Assembly: GCF_014650555.1 (NCBI RefSeq)
Contig: NZ_BMVE01000003.1
Coordinates: 186,001 to 250,000 of the forward strand
Direction: 5' to 3'
Source: Streptomyces goshikiensis
Lineage (GTDB): Bacteria; Actinomycetota; Actinomycetes; Streptomycetales; Streptomycetaceae
Length of the DNA: 64,000 nt
Of this stretch, positions 1 to 7,754 are shown piece after piece (positions within the stretch are counted from its first letter, which is position 1; every line of letters starts with the position of its first letter). The notes below the pieces were generated by a model. It was not told the origin of the DNA. It saw only the letters and a list, made by a program, of their open reading frames with translations, and ran no database searches. The position numbers and the translations under genes are program-made.

Positions 1-1
1 C

Positions 2-475
2 GTGCAGGGGTACTGCCTCGGGTTCGGCTTCGAGCTGGCGCTGATGGCGGACGTCCGGGTGGCCGCGCGGGACGCGGTGTTCGCGCTCCCGGAGGCCGGT
101 CTCGGCGTGGCGGTGGACGCGGGCGGCGACCTGCGGATCGCGCGGGAGGCGGGCGCGGGCTGGGCGAAGTTCCTGGCGCTGACGGGCCGGCGGATCGATG
201 CGGCGACGGCGGAGCGGCTGCGGCTGGTCCAGCTGGTGGTCCCGGCGGGCGAACTCGACGGCGTCGCGAGGGAGGTGGCGGCGGAGATCGCGGCCAACGC
301 TCCGCTCGCGGTCCAGGGGATCAAGCGGGGGATCGACGCCTACGCGGACGCGGGGCTGGCGGCCGCGCTGGACGGCGTGGCGATGACGGCGGCGCTGACC
401 CTGACCTCCGAGGACTGCCGCGAGGGCTACACCGCCCGGGCCGCCCGCACCCCACCCCGTTTCACGGGCGGCTGA
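2..475 (+). CDS. Enoyl-CoA hydratase/isomerase family protein, 3' part
   Basis: This is the C-terminal 157 residues of a crotonase-family protein; the 5' end lies outside the window, and the GTG at base 2 is probably an internal Val. The stretch GYCLGFGFELALMADVRVAA matches the crotonase segment just after the first oxyanion-hole glycine. It is followed by the usual FALPEAGLGV strand and a helical C-terminus. In the family, such enzymes hydrate or isomerise enoyl-CoA thioesters. The acidic catalytic position that normally follows the PE motif cannot be assigned safely here (FALPEAGLGVAVDAGGD). Acyl-CoA genes lie on both strands within the next 6 kb, which supports a role in fatty acyl-CoA catabolism. 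Substrate is unknown. Confidence 0.85.
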   Translation: MQGYCLGFGFELALMADVRVAARDAVFALPEAGLGVAVDAGGDLRIAREAGAGWAKFLALTGRRIDAATAERLRLVQLVVPAGELDGVAREVAAEIAANAPLAVQGIKRGIDAYADAGLAAALDGVAMTAALTLTSEDCREGYTARAARTPPRFTGG

Positions 476-512
476 CCCCCGCCGGCGGCCGCGCGGCGCG
501 GGCGCCCGCCGG

Positions 513-1517
513 TCACGGGGTGAAGGGGCCGCGGCCCAGCTGGGTGCGCAGGGGGGTGAGCTCAGGGTTGACCACGGTGCGGCGCTGCCAGTTGGCGCCG
601 TCCACGACCAGGGTGTGCCCGGTGACGAACCGGGCGTACGGCGAGGCCAGGAAGGTGGCCGCCCACCCCAGCTCGCGCGGGGCGCCCACCCGCAGGGCCG
701 GCTGGCGCGCGTCCAGCCCGCCGCCCAGCGCGCCGCCCAGCGCGCCGCCCAGCGCGCCGCCCAGCGCGCCGCCCGGCCCGCCGCCGGGCCCGCCGCCCGC
801 CCCGCCGGCCAGCCCGGCCGTGATCGCCTCCGGCAGGTCCGGGTGCGGGAACAGCCCCGGGACCAGGCCGTTGATCTGGATCCCGTACGGCCCCCACTCC
901 ACCGCCAGGGTCTCCACCAGGTTCTTCACCCCAGCCTTCGCGGCCGCGCTGTGCGCGAACCCCGGCCCGCCGGTCCAGGCGTACGAGGCGCCGATGTTCA
1001 CGATCGAGCCCGGCGTCCCCGCCGCCAGGTGCCGCCGCCCGAACTCCCGCGTCATGAACCAGGTGCCGGTCAGCGTGATGTCGACCACCGCCCGCCACGC
1101 CCCCGGCGTCAGGTCCTCCGCCGGCGACGGGAAATTGGCGGCCGCGTTGTTGACCAGGACGTCCGGCAGCCCGACCGCCGCCTGCGCCGCGTCGAAGACC
1201 TCCGCGACCCGCTCCGGGTCCCGGATGTCGCAGACGGCGGCCGTCACCCGGCCCGCGCCGGGGACGGCCGCCAGCTCCTCGCGCGCCGCCTTCAACTGCC
1301 GCGCCCGGCGGCTCGCGATCACCAGGTCCGCGCCGAGCCGCGCGAACTCGGCGGCGATGGCCTTGCCCAGCCCGGAGCCGCCGCCGGTCACGAGGACCAC
1401 CTGCCCCTCGTACGTGCCGGGGGGCAGGGCGGCGGCGCCGAGCGCCGGCGGCGCGGGCAGCCCGCGCGCGGGGTGCTGTGCGGGGTCCTGCGCGGGGTGC
1501 CGTGAAGGGTTCTCCAT
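513..1517 (-). CDS. SDR-family oxidoreductase, 2,4-dienoyl-CoA-reductase-like
   Basis: A 334-residue short-chain dehydrogenase/reductase. The cofactor motif TGGGSGLG sits at residues 44-51 and NNAAANF at about 123-129. There is no classical YxxxK: residue 190, four before Lys194, is Ser. Instead Tyr179 lies 15 residues before Lys194, with Ser190 beside it. That is the arrangement of 2,4-dienoyl-CoA reductases (human DECR1 uses Tyr199 and Lys214). It is therefore likely an NADPH-dependent enoyl/dienoyl-CoA reductase of beta-oxidation, consistent with the neighbouring crotonase and acyl-CoA dehydrogenases. Residues 238-268 are a Gly/Ala/Pro/Leu repeat inserted in the region that normally covers the substrate pocket. 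The first ~35 residues are a Pro/Ala-rich extension, and I see no better start than this ATG. Confidence 0.85.
   Translation of the reverse strand: MENPSRHPAQDPAQHPARGLPAPPALGAAALPPGTYEGQVVLVTGGGSGLGKAIAAEFARLGADLVIASRRARQLKAAREELAAVPGAGRVTAAVCDIRDPERVAEVFDAAQAAVGLPDVLVNNAAANFPSPAEDLTPGAWRAVVDITLTGTWFMTREFGRRHLAAGTPGSIVNIGASYAWTGGPGFAHSAAAKAGVKNLVETLAVEWGPYGIQINGLVPGLFPHPDLPEAITAGLAGGAGGGPGGGPGGALGGALGGALGGALGGGLDARQPALRVGAPRELGWAATFLASPYARFVTGHTLVVDGANWQRRTVVNPELTPLRTQLGRGPFTP
714..806 (-). repeat. In-frame 12-bp minisatellite in the SDR gene
   Basis: About five near-perfect copies of a 12-bp unit (cgcgccgcccag on the + strand) followed by degenerate GC-only copies. The repeat stays in frame and encodes GGAL units and GGGP runs at residues 238-268 of the SDR. 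The length is a multiple of three, so copy-number changes would alter only the loop length. Confidence 0.8.
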
Positions 1518-1594
1518 GCGGCATCGATACCGCGCGGGCGCTCAGATGGCCATGGCCGCGCCCCCGCGGAACCCCGTCCCCGCTCGCCGCCCCG

Positions 1595-2773
1595 CTACGC
1601 CTTCGGCGCGTACGCCTGTCCGCTCGCGCAGGTCCACACGACGGCGCTGGCCGTCATCGTGTTCCAGTCGTAGAAGGTGCCGCCCACCCGGTCGTCGTCC
1701 GACGCGGCGAAGGCCTCGCTGCGCGAGTCCGGCGCGGCGCCCGCCGGGTGGGGCAGCGCCAGCGGGGAGCCCTTGCCCGGCCAGTACGCGGCCTGGATGT
1801 GGTTGGCGTAGCCCTCGACGAAGGTGACGGCGGTGCCGACGCTCACGTTCGTGGTCGGGCTGATGGCGTCGAGCGTGAGGTGCTCGAAGCCCCCGACCCG
1901 GCCCGGGTCTGCCGGGAGCGCGTCGTACGGCTTCTTCCAGGCGGCGGGCTTGCGCTCCTGCCAGTCACGGTAGCTGCGGTCCTCGTGCCCGACGACCCGG
2001 CCCAGGTCGTCGATGCCGGTCGCGCGCGTGCCCACCGTGTAGTCCGAGTCGGTCCAGACCCGCAGGCTGTACGGCGGGTAGCCGCCGCCGGCGGGCCAGA
2101 CGACGGGGAAGCTCTTGCTCGTGACGACGTCGTCCTCCCAGTAGTAGGTGAGGGCGGTGCCGACGATGTCGCCGCGCTTGTTGATCCCGTCCACCGAGAT
2201 GATCTTGGTGGAGGGGTGTGCGTCCGCCGGCACGGGCAGCTCGCGCACCACCTTGCCGTTCAGCCACTCCTTCGGGACGCCCGCGTCCATGCCGACGACC
2301 CGGCCGGCGTCGTTGACGTCCGTCAGGGTGCTCGGCGCGGTGGCGGAGTTGACCAGTGCGACCGCCGCCGCGCCCTGCTGGTAGGTGAAGGCGAAGCTGT
2401 GGTCGTAGTCGCCCGGCCGGCGGAGCGCGCCGACCATCAGGCCCTTGGCGTTCACGGCCTTGACCTCGCCGGACTGGAAGCCCTCGGGCACCGGTACCGC
2501 GTGCGCCGTGCCGTCCGCCGTCCAGTACGCCGGCAGGCCGCGGCTCTGACCGGCGATCAGGCCGTTCGCGCCGAAGGCCTTGACCGTCCCGCCGTTCCCG
2601 GCGCCGGCGGGCCCGGCCGCGATGTCGGCCAGCTTGACGACGGCCGGTGCGCACGCCTTTGCGGCCGCCGGGCCCGGCGCGGCCGCGGCGGCCGGGCCGG
2701 CCGCCGTGATCAGGCCCGCCAGAGCGATCGCGGCGGCGGTCGCGGCTCCGGCCGCGGACATGCTGTTCCTCAT
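1595..2773 (-). CDS. Secreted protein with HAF-like repeats
   Basis: A 392-residue protein that begins at the ATG at 2773 (MRNSMSAAG), preceded by a GGGGGG ribosome site 7 nt upstream. An ATG 21 bases further upstream is in frame but less well placed. A signal peptide of about 32 residues ends in an Ala-rich stretch. The mature part repeats the pattern N-x-x-G-x-x-V/A-G (FGANGLIAG, VNAKGLMVG, VNDAGRVVG, INKRGDIVG, IDDLGRVVG), each followed by a Trp/Tyr-containing beta-strand. This resembles the HAF family of extracellular beta-propeller-like proteins. No catalytic motif is visible and function is unknown. It is probably transcribed alone, divergently from the acyl-CoA operon. Confidence 0.8.
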   Translation of the reverse strand: MRNSMSAAGAATAAAIALAGLITAAGPAAAAAPGPAAAKACAPAVVKLADIAAGPAGAGNGGTVKAFGANGLIAGQSRGLPAYWTADGTAHAVPVPEGFQSGEVKAVNAKGLMVGALRRPGDYDHSFAFTYQQGAAAVALVNSATAPSTLTDVNDAGRVVGMDAGVPKEWLNGKVVRELPVPADAHPSTKIISVDGINKRGDIVGTALTYYWEDDVVTSKSFPVVWPAGGGYPPYSLRVWTDSDYTVGTRATGIDDLGRVVGHEDRSYRDWQERKPAAWKKPYDALPADPGRVGGFEHLTLDAISPTTNVSVGTAVTFVEGYANHIQAAYWPGKGSPLALPHPAGAAPDSRSEAFAASDDDRVGGTFYDWNTMTASAVVWTCASGQAYAPKA

Positions 2774-2956
2774 GTGGACGTCCCCCCTGGACATGTGCTG
2801 TTCCCCGTTGAGTCATGACACGTGCACGTCACATGCTGCCTCAGGAGCGGCGCGAGTGGCGCGATTGACGCGGGTTGTTTTCGGGCCCCGGGTGGGCAGG
2901 TCCTCTGCCGGGCCCCTCCGCTCCGCCTCCCGAAGGCTCCCGGGGCCTCCCGACGG

Positions 2957-2986
2957 TTCCCAATCAGGCAAGCGACCGCTTAGTAT
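2957..2986 (+). promoter_or_regulatory. Candidate promoter and operator of the acyl-CoA operon
   Basis: A TAGTAT -10 element (2981-2986) lies 18 bases after a TTCCCA -35-like hexamer (2957-2962). A 12-bp inverted repeat with arms AAGCG and CGCTT (2970-2981) fills the end of the spacer and touches the -10. Its position 40-60 bases upstream of the quinone oxidoreductase start suggests a repressor site, of a type common for TetR-family regulators of acyl-CoA genes. No regulator gene is adjacent, so the regulator is unknown. Confidence 0.45.
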
Positions 2987-3027
2987 GCGGCCGAGCGTGG
3001 TTCCTCGACGGCGGCTGGAGGCCCCGG

Positions 3028-4014
3028 ATGCAGGCATGGCGAGTACACACCCCCGGCGAACCCATCGAGGCCATGCGCCTCGAAGAGGTCCCCGAACCGG
3101 TCCCCGGCGAGGGGGAGGTGAGGCTGAAGGTGCTCGCGGCGAACGTCAACTTTCCCGACGCGCTGCTCGCCCGCGGCCAGTACCAGATCCGGCCCCCGCT
3201 GCCCTTCACCCCCGGGGTGGAGATCTGCGGCGAGACCGAGGACGGCCGCCGCGTCATCGCCAACCCGAGCCTGCCGCACGGCGGTTTCGCCGAGTACGTC
3301 ACCGCCCCCGCGCGCGCCCTGCTGCCCGCCCCCGACACCCTCGACGACGCCGAGGCGGCCGCTCTGCACATCGGCTACCAGACCGGCTGGTTCGGCCTGC
3401 ACCGCCGCGCCCGCCTCCAGTCCGGCGAGACCCTGCTCGTCCACGCCGCCGCGGGCGGGGTCGGCAGCGCCGCGGTCCAGCTCGGCAAGGCCGCCGGGGC
3501 CACCGTCATCGGGGTCGTCGGCGGCAAGGCCAAGGCCCGGACCGCCGAGGAACTCGGCTGCGACCTGGTCATCGACCGCACCGCCGACGACACCGCCCAG
3601 GTCGCCGCCCGCGTCAAGGAGTTCACCGGCGGACGCGGCGCCGACGTGGTCTACGACCCGGTCGGCGGCGAGGCCTACACCGCCTCCGCCAAATGCGTGG
3701 CCTTCGAGGGCCGGATCGTCGTCGTCGGCTTCGCCAGCGGCACCGTCCCCGCGCCCGCCCTCAACCACGCCCTCGTCAAGAACTACGCCGTGCTCGGCCT
3801 GCACTGGGGGCTCTACGCCGCGAAGGACCCCGCCGCCGTCCTCGCCTGCCACACCGAGCTCACCCGGCTCGCCGCCGAGGGCGCCGTGAAACCGCTCGTC
3901 ACCGAACGGATCCCGCTCGCCGGGGCCGCGGACGCCGTGCAGCGCCTCGCCGACGGGACCACCGCCGGCCGGCTGGTCGTCGTACCGGCCCTGGACGGAG
4001 GCGGCTCGCGATGA
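3028..4014 (+). CDS. NADPH:quinone oxidoreductase-type zinc-independent MDR
   Basis: A 328-residue medium-chain dehydrogenase/reductase. GGAGG at 3017-3021 is spaced 6 nt from the ATG at 3028 and fixes the start; an in-frame ATG further upstream has no such site. The N-terminal GroES-like domain contains NFPDALLARGQYQ and PFTPGVEICGE and has no zinc-binding cysteines. The Rossmann part carries VHAAAGGVGSAAVQLGKAAGATVIG. This is the QOR family, which reduces quinones or enoyl groups with NADPH. The stop overlaps the next start as ATGA, so the gene is translationally coupled to two acyl-CoA dehydrogenases. The true substrate may therefore be an acyl-CoA rather than a quinone. Confidence 0.85.
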   Translation: MQAWRVHTPGEPIEAMRLEEVPEPVPGEGEVRLKVLAANVNFPDALLARGQYQIRPPLPFTPGVEICGETEDGRRVIANPSLPHGGFAEYVTAPARALLPAPDTLDDAEAAALHIGYQTGWFGLHRRARLQSGETLLVHAAAGGVGSAAVQLGKAAGATVIGVVGGKAKARTAEELGCDLVIDRTADDTAQVAARVKEFTGGRGADVVYDPVGGEAYTASAKCVAFEGRIVVVGFASGTVPAPALNHALVKNYAVLGLHWGLYAAKDPAAVLACHTELTRLAAEGAVKPLVTERIPLAGAADAVQRLADGTTAGRLVVVPALDGGGSR

Positions 4015-5198
4015 TCACCTCCGAGGAACTGCTCGCGCGCGTACGGGACCTGCTCGCCGCCCACCCGCCCGGCGAGAGCGACCGCACCGACTTCCTGCGG
4101 GCCCGCTTCGACGCCGGACTCGCCTGGGTCCACTACCCCGAGGGCCTCGGCGGCCTCGGCGCCCCGCGCTCCCTCCAGGCCGTCGTCGACGCCGAGCTGG
4201 AGGCCGCCGGCGCCCCCGGCAACGACCCGCGCCGGATCGGCATCGGCCTCGGCATGGCCGCGCCGACGATCCTCGCCTACGGCACCGCGGAGCAGAAGCA
4301 CCGCTTCCTGCGGCCCCTGTGGGTGGGGGAGGAGGTCTGGTGCCAGCTGTTCAGCGAACCCGGCGCCGGCTCCGACCTCGCCGCGCTCGCCACCCGCGCG
4401 GTCCGCGAGGAGGACTCCGGCGACTGGATCGTCGACGGGCAGAAGGTGTGGACCTCCAGCGCCCACACCGCCCGCTGGGCCATCCTGATCGCCCGCACCG
4501 ATCCGGCTCTGCCCAAGCACCGGGGCATCACGTACTTCCTGTGCGACATGCACGCCCCCGGCGTCGAGGTCCGGCCGCTGCGCCAGATCACCGGCGAGGC
4601 CGAGTTCAACGAGGTCTTCCTCACCGGCGTCCGGATCCCCGACGCCCACCGCCTCGGCGCCGTCGGCCAGGGCTGGGAGGTCGCCCGCACCACCCTGATG
4701 AACGAACGCGTCTCCATCGGCGGCATGCGGATCCCGCGCGAGGGCGGCATGATCGGCCCCGTCTCCGCGGTCTGGCGCGAGCGCCCCGAACTGCGCACGC
4801 ACGCGCTGCACCAGCGCCTGCTGGAACTGTGGGTGGAGGCCGAGGTGGCCCGGCTGACCGGGGAACGGCTGCGCCAGCAGCTCGCCGCGGGCCAGCCCGG
4901 CCCCGAGGGCTCGGGGATGAAGCTGACCTTCGCCCGCCTGAACCAGGAGATCAGCGGCCTGGAAGTGGAACTCCTCGGCGCGGAAGGCCTGCTGTACGAG
5001 GACTGGACGATGCGCCGGCCCGAGATCGTCGACTTCACCGGCCGCGACGCCGGCTACCGCTACCTGCGCGCCAAGGGCAACAGCATCGAGGGCGGCACCA
5101 GCGAGGTCCTCCTCAACATCGTCGCCGAGCGGGTCCTCGGGCTGCCCGCCGAACCGCGCGACGACAAGGACACCGCCTGGAAGGACCTGGCCCGATGA
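4011..5198 (+). CDS. Acyl-CoA dehydrogenase
   Basis: A 395-residue flavoprotein of the acyl-CoA dehydrogenase family. Family signatures are WCQLFSEPGAGSDLA (FAD/substrate strand), DGQKVWTSSAHTARW, FNEVFLTGVRIPD and the C-terminal NSIEGGTSEVLLNIVAERVLGLP. These enzymes introduce an alpha,beta double bond into acyl-CoA thioesters and pass electrons to ETF. The ATG overlaps the upstream stop (ATGA), and its own stop overlaps the next ATG in the same way, so three genes form one coupled operon. The pairing with a shorter paralogue suggests a heteromeric dehydrogenase, as known for actinobacterial steroid-side-chain FadE pairs; that is inference. Confidence 0.9.
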   Translation: MITSEELLARVRDLLAAHPPGESDRTDFLRARFDAGLAWVHYPEGLGGLGAPRSLQAVVDAELEAAGAPGNDPRRIGIGLGMAAPTILAYGTAEQKHRFLRPLWVGEEVWCQLFSEPGAGSDLAALATRAVREEDSGDWIVDGQKVWTSSAHTARWAILIARTDPALPKHRGITYFLCDMHAPGVEVRPLRQITGEAEFNEVFLTGVRIPDAHRLGAVGQGWEVARTTLMNERVSIGGMRIPREGGMIGPVSAVWRERPELRTHALHQRLLELWVEAEVARLTGERLRQQLAAGQPGPEGSGMKLTFARLNQEISGLEVELLGAEGLLYEDWTMRRPEIVDFTGRDAGYRYLRAKGNSIEGGTSEVLLNIVAERVLGLPAEPRDDKDTAWKDLAR

Positions 5199-6343
5199 CG
5201 GACGAGACGGAGCGGACGACCCCGATGGCCTCGCATGCCCCCTTCGACCTGCTGTACTCCGAGACCGAGGAGGAGCTCCGGTCGGCCGTACGGGCGCTCC
5301 TCGCCGACCGCTGCGACGCCGCGAGCGTGCTCGCCCGGGCCGAGACCGACCGGCCCTACGACCCGGAGCTGTGGAGCACCCTCGCGGGCGGGATCGGGGC
5401 TGCCGGACTGCTCGTCCCGGAGAAGCTCGGCGGGCAGGGCGCGAGCCACCGGGAGGCGGCCGTGGTCCTGGAGGAACTGGGCCGGGCCGTCGCGCCCGCC
5501 CCGTACCTGACCAGCGCCGTCCTGGCGACGGAGATCCTGCTCGGCTGCGACACGACCTCGGCCGAGGTGGCCGGGCTGCTGGCGCAGGTGGCGGCGGGCG
5601 CGCGGGTCTGCGTGCCCGCCGTGCCGCTGACGCTGGCGCCGGGGGCCCCGCTGCCCTCCGGGGTGCGCGACGCCGGGGGCGGGGTCCTGACGGGGAGCGC
5701 CGGCCCGGTCGCGGACGCCGTGGCCGCCGACGTGCTGCTGGTGCTGGCGGACACCGGGCTGTACGCGGTCCCGGCCGCAGCGGTCACGCTCGTACGGGCG
5801 GTCCCGCTGGACCTGACCCGGCCGCTGGCCACCGTGGAGCTGGACGGGGCCACCGGAACCCGGCTCGGGGACCCGGCCACCGCGCGGGCGGCGGTCGCGG
5901 GGGCGCTGCTGTCGGGGGCGGGGCTGCTGGCGTCCGAGCAGCTCGGCATCGCGCAGTGGTGCCTGACGGAGACGGTCGCCCACGTACGGGCCCGCCACCA
6001 GTTCAACCGGCCCGTCGGATCCTTCCAGGCCCTCAAACACCGGCTGGCCCGGCTCTGGCTCGACGTGGCCTCGGCCCGCGCGGCGGCGCGGGCCGCCGCG
6101 GACGCGCTCGCCACCGGCTCCCCGGACGCTCCGCTGACGGTCGCGGTGGCCCAGGCGTACTGCTCGGGCGTGGCCGTCCGGGCCGCGGAGGAGTGCGTGC
6201 AACTGCACGGCGGCATCGGCATGACCTGGGAACACCCGGCGCACCTGTACCTGAAGCGAGCCAAGGCCGACGCCCTGGCCCTGGGCTCCGCCGGCCACCA
6301 CCGCACCCTGGTGGCGGACTTCGCGGAACTCCCGTCCCCGTAG
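5195..6343 (+). CDS. Acyl-CoA dehydrogenase, second subunit-like paralogue
   Basis: A 382-residue acyl-CoA dehydrogenase-family protein that overlaps the preceding gene by ATGA. An in-frame ATG ten codons later (MASHAPF) is an alternative start. Visible family features are EKLGGQGASHREAAVVLEELGR in the N-terminal helical domain, and the C-terminal QFNRPVGSFQALKHRLARLW and LHGGIGMTWEHPAHLYLKRAK. The middle domain is more divergent than in the upstream paralogue and lacks a clear SEPGAGSD-like FAD strand. This fits the less conserved partner of a two-gene alpha/beta acyl-CoA dehydrogenase. Electron acceptor and substrate are unknown. Confidence 0.87.
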   Translation: MTDETERTTPMASHAPFDLLYSETEEELRSAVRALLADRCDAASVLARAETDRPYDPELWSTLAGGIGAAGLLVPEKLGGQGASHREAAVVLEELGRAVAPAPYLTSAVLATEILLGCDTTSAEVAGLLAQVAAGARVCVPAVPLTLAPGAPLPSGVRDAGGGVLTGSAGPVADAVAADVLLVLADTGLYAVPAAAVTLVRAVPLDLTRPLATVELDGATGTRLGDPATARAAVAGALLSGAGLLASEQLGIAQWCLTETVAHVRARHQFNRPVGSFQALKHRLARLWLDVASARAAARAAADALATGSPDAPLTVAVAQAYCSGVAVRAAEECVQLHGGIGMTWEHPAHLYLKRAKADALALGSAGHHRTLVADFAELPSP

Positions 6344-6373
6344 CCGGGGCCCCGACGGGGTGACCTCGTTCGC

Positions 6374-6403
6374 TGGTCCGCGTTAGTCCCCGTACGCGGA
6401 CCA
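6374..6403 (+). promoter_or_regulatory. 9-bp inverted repeat upstream of the first tyrosinase operon
   Basis: Arms TGGTCCGCG (6374-6382) and CGCGGACCA (6395-6403) are perfect complements around a 12-base spacer that holds TTAGTCCCC. The repeat ends 18 bases before the caddie-protein ATG, just ahead of its GAGGGAG ribosome site. It could be an operator, a 5'-leader hairpin, or the terminator of the acyl-CoA operon. No T-tract follows it. Confidence 0.5.
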
Positions 6404-6421
6404 CCGAGCGAGGGAGACCGT

Positions 6422-6796
6422 ATGTTCGCAGCACCGGCCGCCGCACCACTCACCCGCCGCGCGGTCCTCCGTACGGCCTTCACCGCCGCCGTGCTGGCCG
6501 GGACGGCCGCCGCGCTGGCCCCGGTACTGCGGGCCCGGCGGCCCCGGCAGACGCTCACCCCGGCGCCGTTCGCCGAGGAGACGTACCGCGGCCGGCACAT
6601 CGCCGTCGAGCTCGCCGGGACGGCCGTGCGCATCGACGGGCGCCCGCTGCACGTGATGCGCCGCGCCGACGGCAGCTACCTCAGCGGCATCAACCACTTC
6701 CAGTCGTTCGCGACGCCGCTGGAGCTGGCCCGCGCCGCCGTCGACGAACTGGGCACCACCCAGCTGGCCCCCGCCGCCCCCCACCACGGCGGCTGA
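6422..6796 (+). CDS. melC1: Tyrosinase co-factor / copper chaperone (MelC1-type caddie protein)
   Basis: A 124-residue MelC1-family protein, the copper-delivery and export partner of Streptomyces tyrosinase. A twin-arginine-like leader (TRRAVLRTAFTAAVL) matches the known Tat export of the tyrosinase-caddie complex. The conserved core is YRGRHIAVE, IDGRPLHVMRRADGSY and NHFQSF, with the likely copper-site His77 and Met79. The Tyr that in the S. castaneoglobisporus caddie protein inserts into the tyrosinase active site is Phe93 here (NHF instead of NHY). The His-rich insert seen in the second paralogue (23734-24129) is absent. The tyrosinase follows after 26 bases. It may correspond to the MelD-type second tyrosinase locus of other species. 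Confidence 0.88.
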   Translation: MFAAPAAAPLTRRAVLRTAFTAAVLAGTAAALAPVLRARRPRQTLTPAPFAEETYRGRHIAVELAGTAVRIDGRPLHVMRRADGSYLSGINHFQSFATPLELARAAVDELGTTQLAPAAPHHGG

Positions 6797-6822
6797 CGCA
6801 CGGGAACGGGAGGAGCCCCGAG

Positions 6823-7683
6823 GTGTACACCCGGCAGAACCAGAAGAACCTGACCAGCACCCAGAAGAGGCGGTTCACCGCCGCCGTCCTGGAACTCAAG
6901 CGCAACGGGACCTACGACCGGTTCGTGCGCACCCACGACAAGTACTTCGTGCCCGACCGGGACCGGGGGCTCCGGGTGGGCCACATGTCCCCGTCGTTCT
7001 TCCCCTGGCACCGCCGCTACCTCGTGGAGTTCGAGAAGGAGCTCCGGGCGCTCGACCCCGGCGTCAGCATCCCGTACTGGGACTGGACCACCGACACCAG
7101 CCCGGTCTCCTCCCTGTGGGCCGAGGACTTCCTCGGCGGCACCGGCCGCTCCTCCGACCGCCAGGTGATGACCGGCCCGTTCGCCTACGCGAGGGGCGAC
7201 TGGACCATCACCGTGGGGATCACGGAGGCCCGGTACCTGACCCGCAACCTGGGCCGCCCGCAGAACCCGGTCACCCTGCCCACCCCGGCCGAACTCCAGT
7301 GGGCGATCGACGACCCGACGTACGACGCCTCTCCCTGGGACTCCACGGCGGGCGGCTTCCGCAACAGGCTGGAGGGCTGGGCCGCGCCGAAGAGCGAGCG
7401 CTGGCGCAACCACAACAAGGTCCACCAGTGGATCGGCGGCCACATGACGGGCGGTACGGCGCCCAACGACCCGGTGTTCTGGCTGCACCACGCCTTCGTG
7501 GACCTGCTCTGGGACCGCTGGCAGCAGCGGCACCCCTCCTCCGGGTACCGGCCCGCCACCGCGCCGCTGCCGGGCGACGCCCAGCGGGGCCGGGTGATCG
7601 CGCTGGACGAGCCGATGCCGCCGTGGAACATCAGCCCGCGGGAGATGCTCGGCCACCAGGGCGTCTACCGCTACGAGGTCTGA
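6823..7683 (+). CDS. melC2: Tyrosinase (MelC2-type type-3 copper oxidase)
   Basis: A 286-residue tyrosinase that oxidises phenols and catechols to o-quinones for melanin formation. GTG is the start, with a GGGAGGAG ribosome site 8 nt upstream. CuA ligands are His38, His54 and His63 (THDKYF; HMSPSFFPWH). CuB ligands are His197, His201 (HNKVH) and His223 (WLHHAFVD), and Asn198 follows the first CuB histidine. Compared with the other tyrosinase here (22892-23737) it carries a short APKSERWRN insertion just before the CuB helix. It has no signal of its own and is expected to ride out with the caddie protein. It is convergent with a chaplin gene across a strong hairpin. Confidence 0.93.
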   Translation: MYTRQNQKNLTSTQKRRFTAAVLELKRNGTYDRFVRTHDKYFVPDRDRGLRVGHMSPSFFPWHRRYLVEFEKELRALDPGVSIPYWDWTTDTSPVSSLWAEDFLGGTGRSSDRQVMTGPFAYARGDWTITVGITEARYLTRNLGRPQNPVTLPTPAELQWAIDDPTYDASPWDSTAGGFRNRLEGWAAPKSERWRNHNKVHQWIGGHMTGGTAPNDPVFWLHHAFVDLLWDRWQQRHPSSGYRPATAPLPGDAQRGRVIALDEPMPPWNISPREMLGHQGVYRYEV

Positions 7684-7702
7684 ACGCACCCGGTCGGCGC
7701 AA

Positions 7703-7728
7703 GGGCCCCCGCCGACCGGCGGGGGCCC
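7703..7728. terminator. Bidirectional hairpin between tyrosinase and chaplin
   Basis: An 11-bp perfect stem, GGGCCCCCGCC (7703-7713) and GGCGGGGGCCC (7718-7728), with a GACC loop. It lies 20 bases past the tyrosinase stop and 26 bases past the chaplin stop on the other strand. Position and stability indicate a shared terminator without a T-tract, as is usual in high-GC actinobacteria. Confidence 0.85.
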
Positions 7729-7754
7729 TCAGTGTCGTTCCGGCGGGCAGGCGA

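Noticed and set aside
714..806. CRISPR-like array in the SDR gene
   Set aside because: Units are 12 bp, contiguous, in frame and without spacers.
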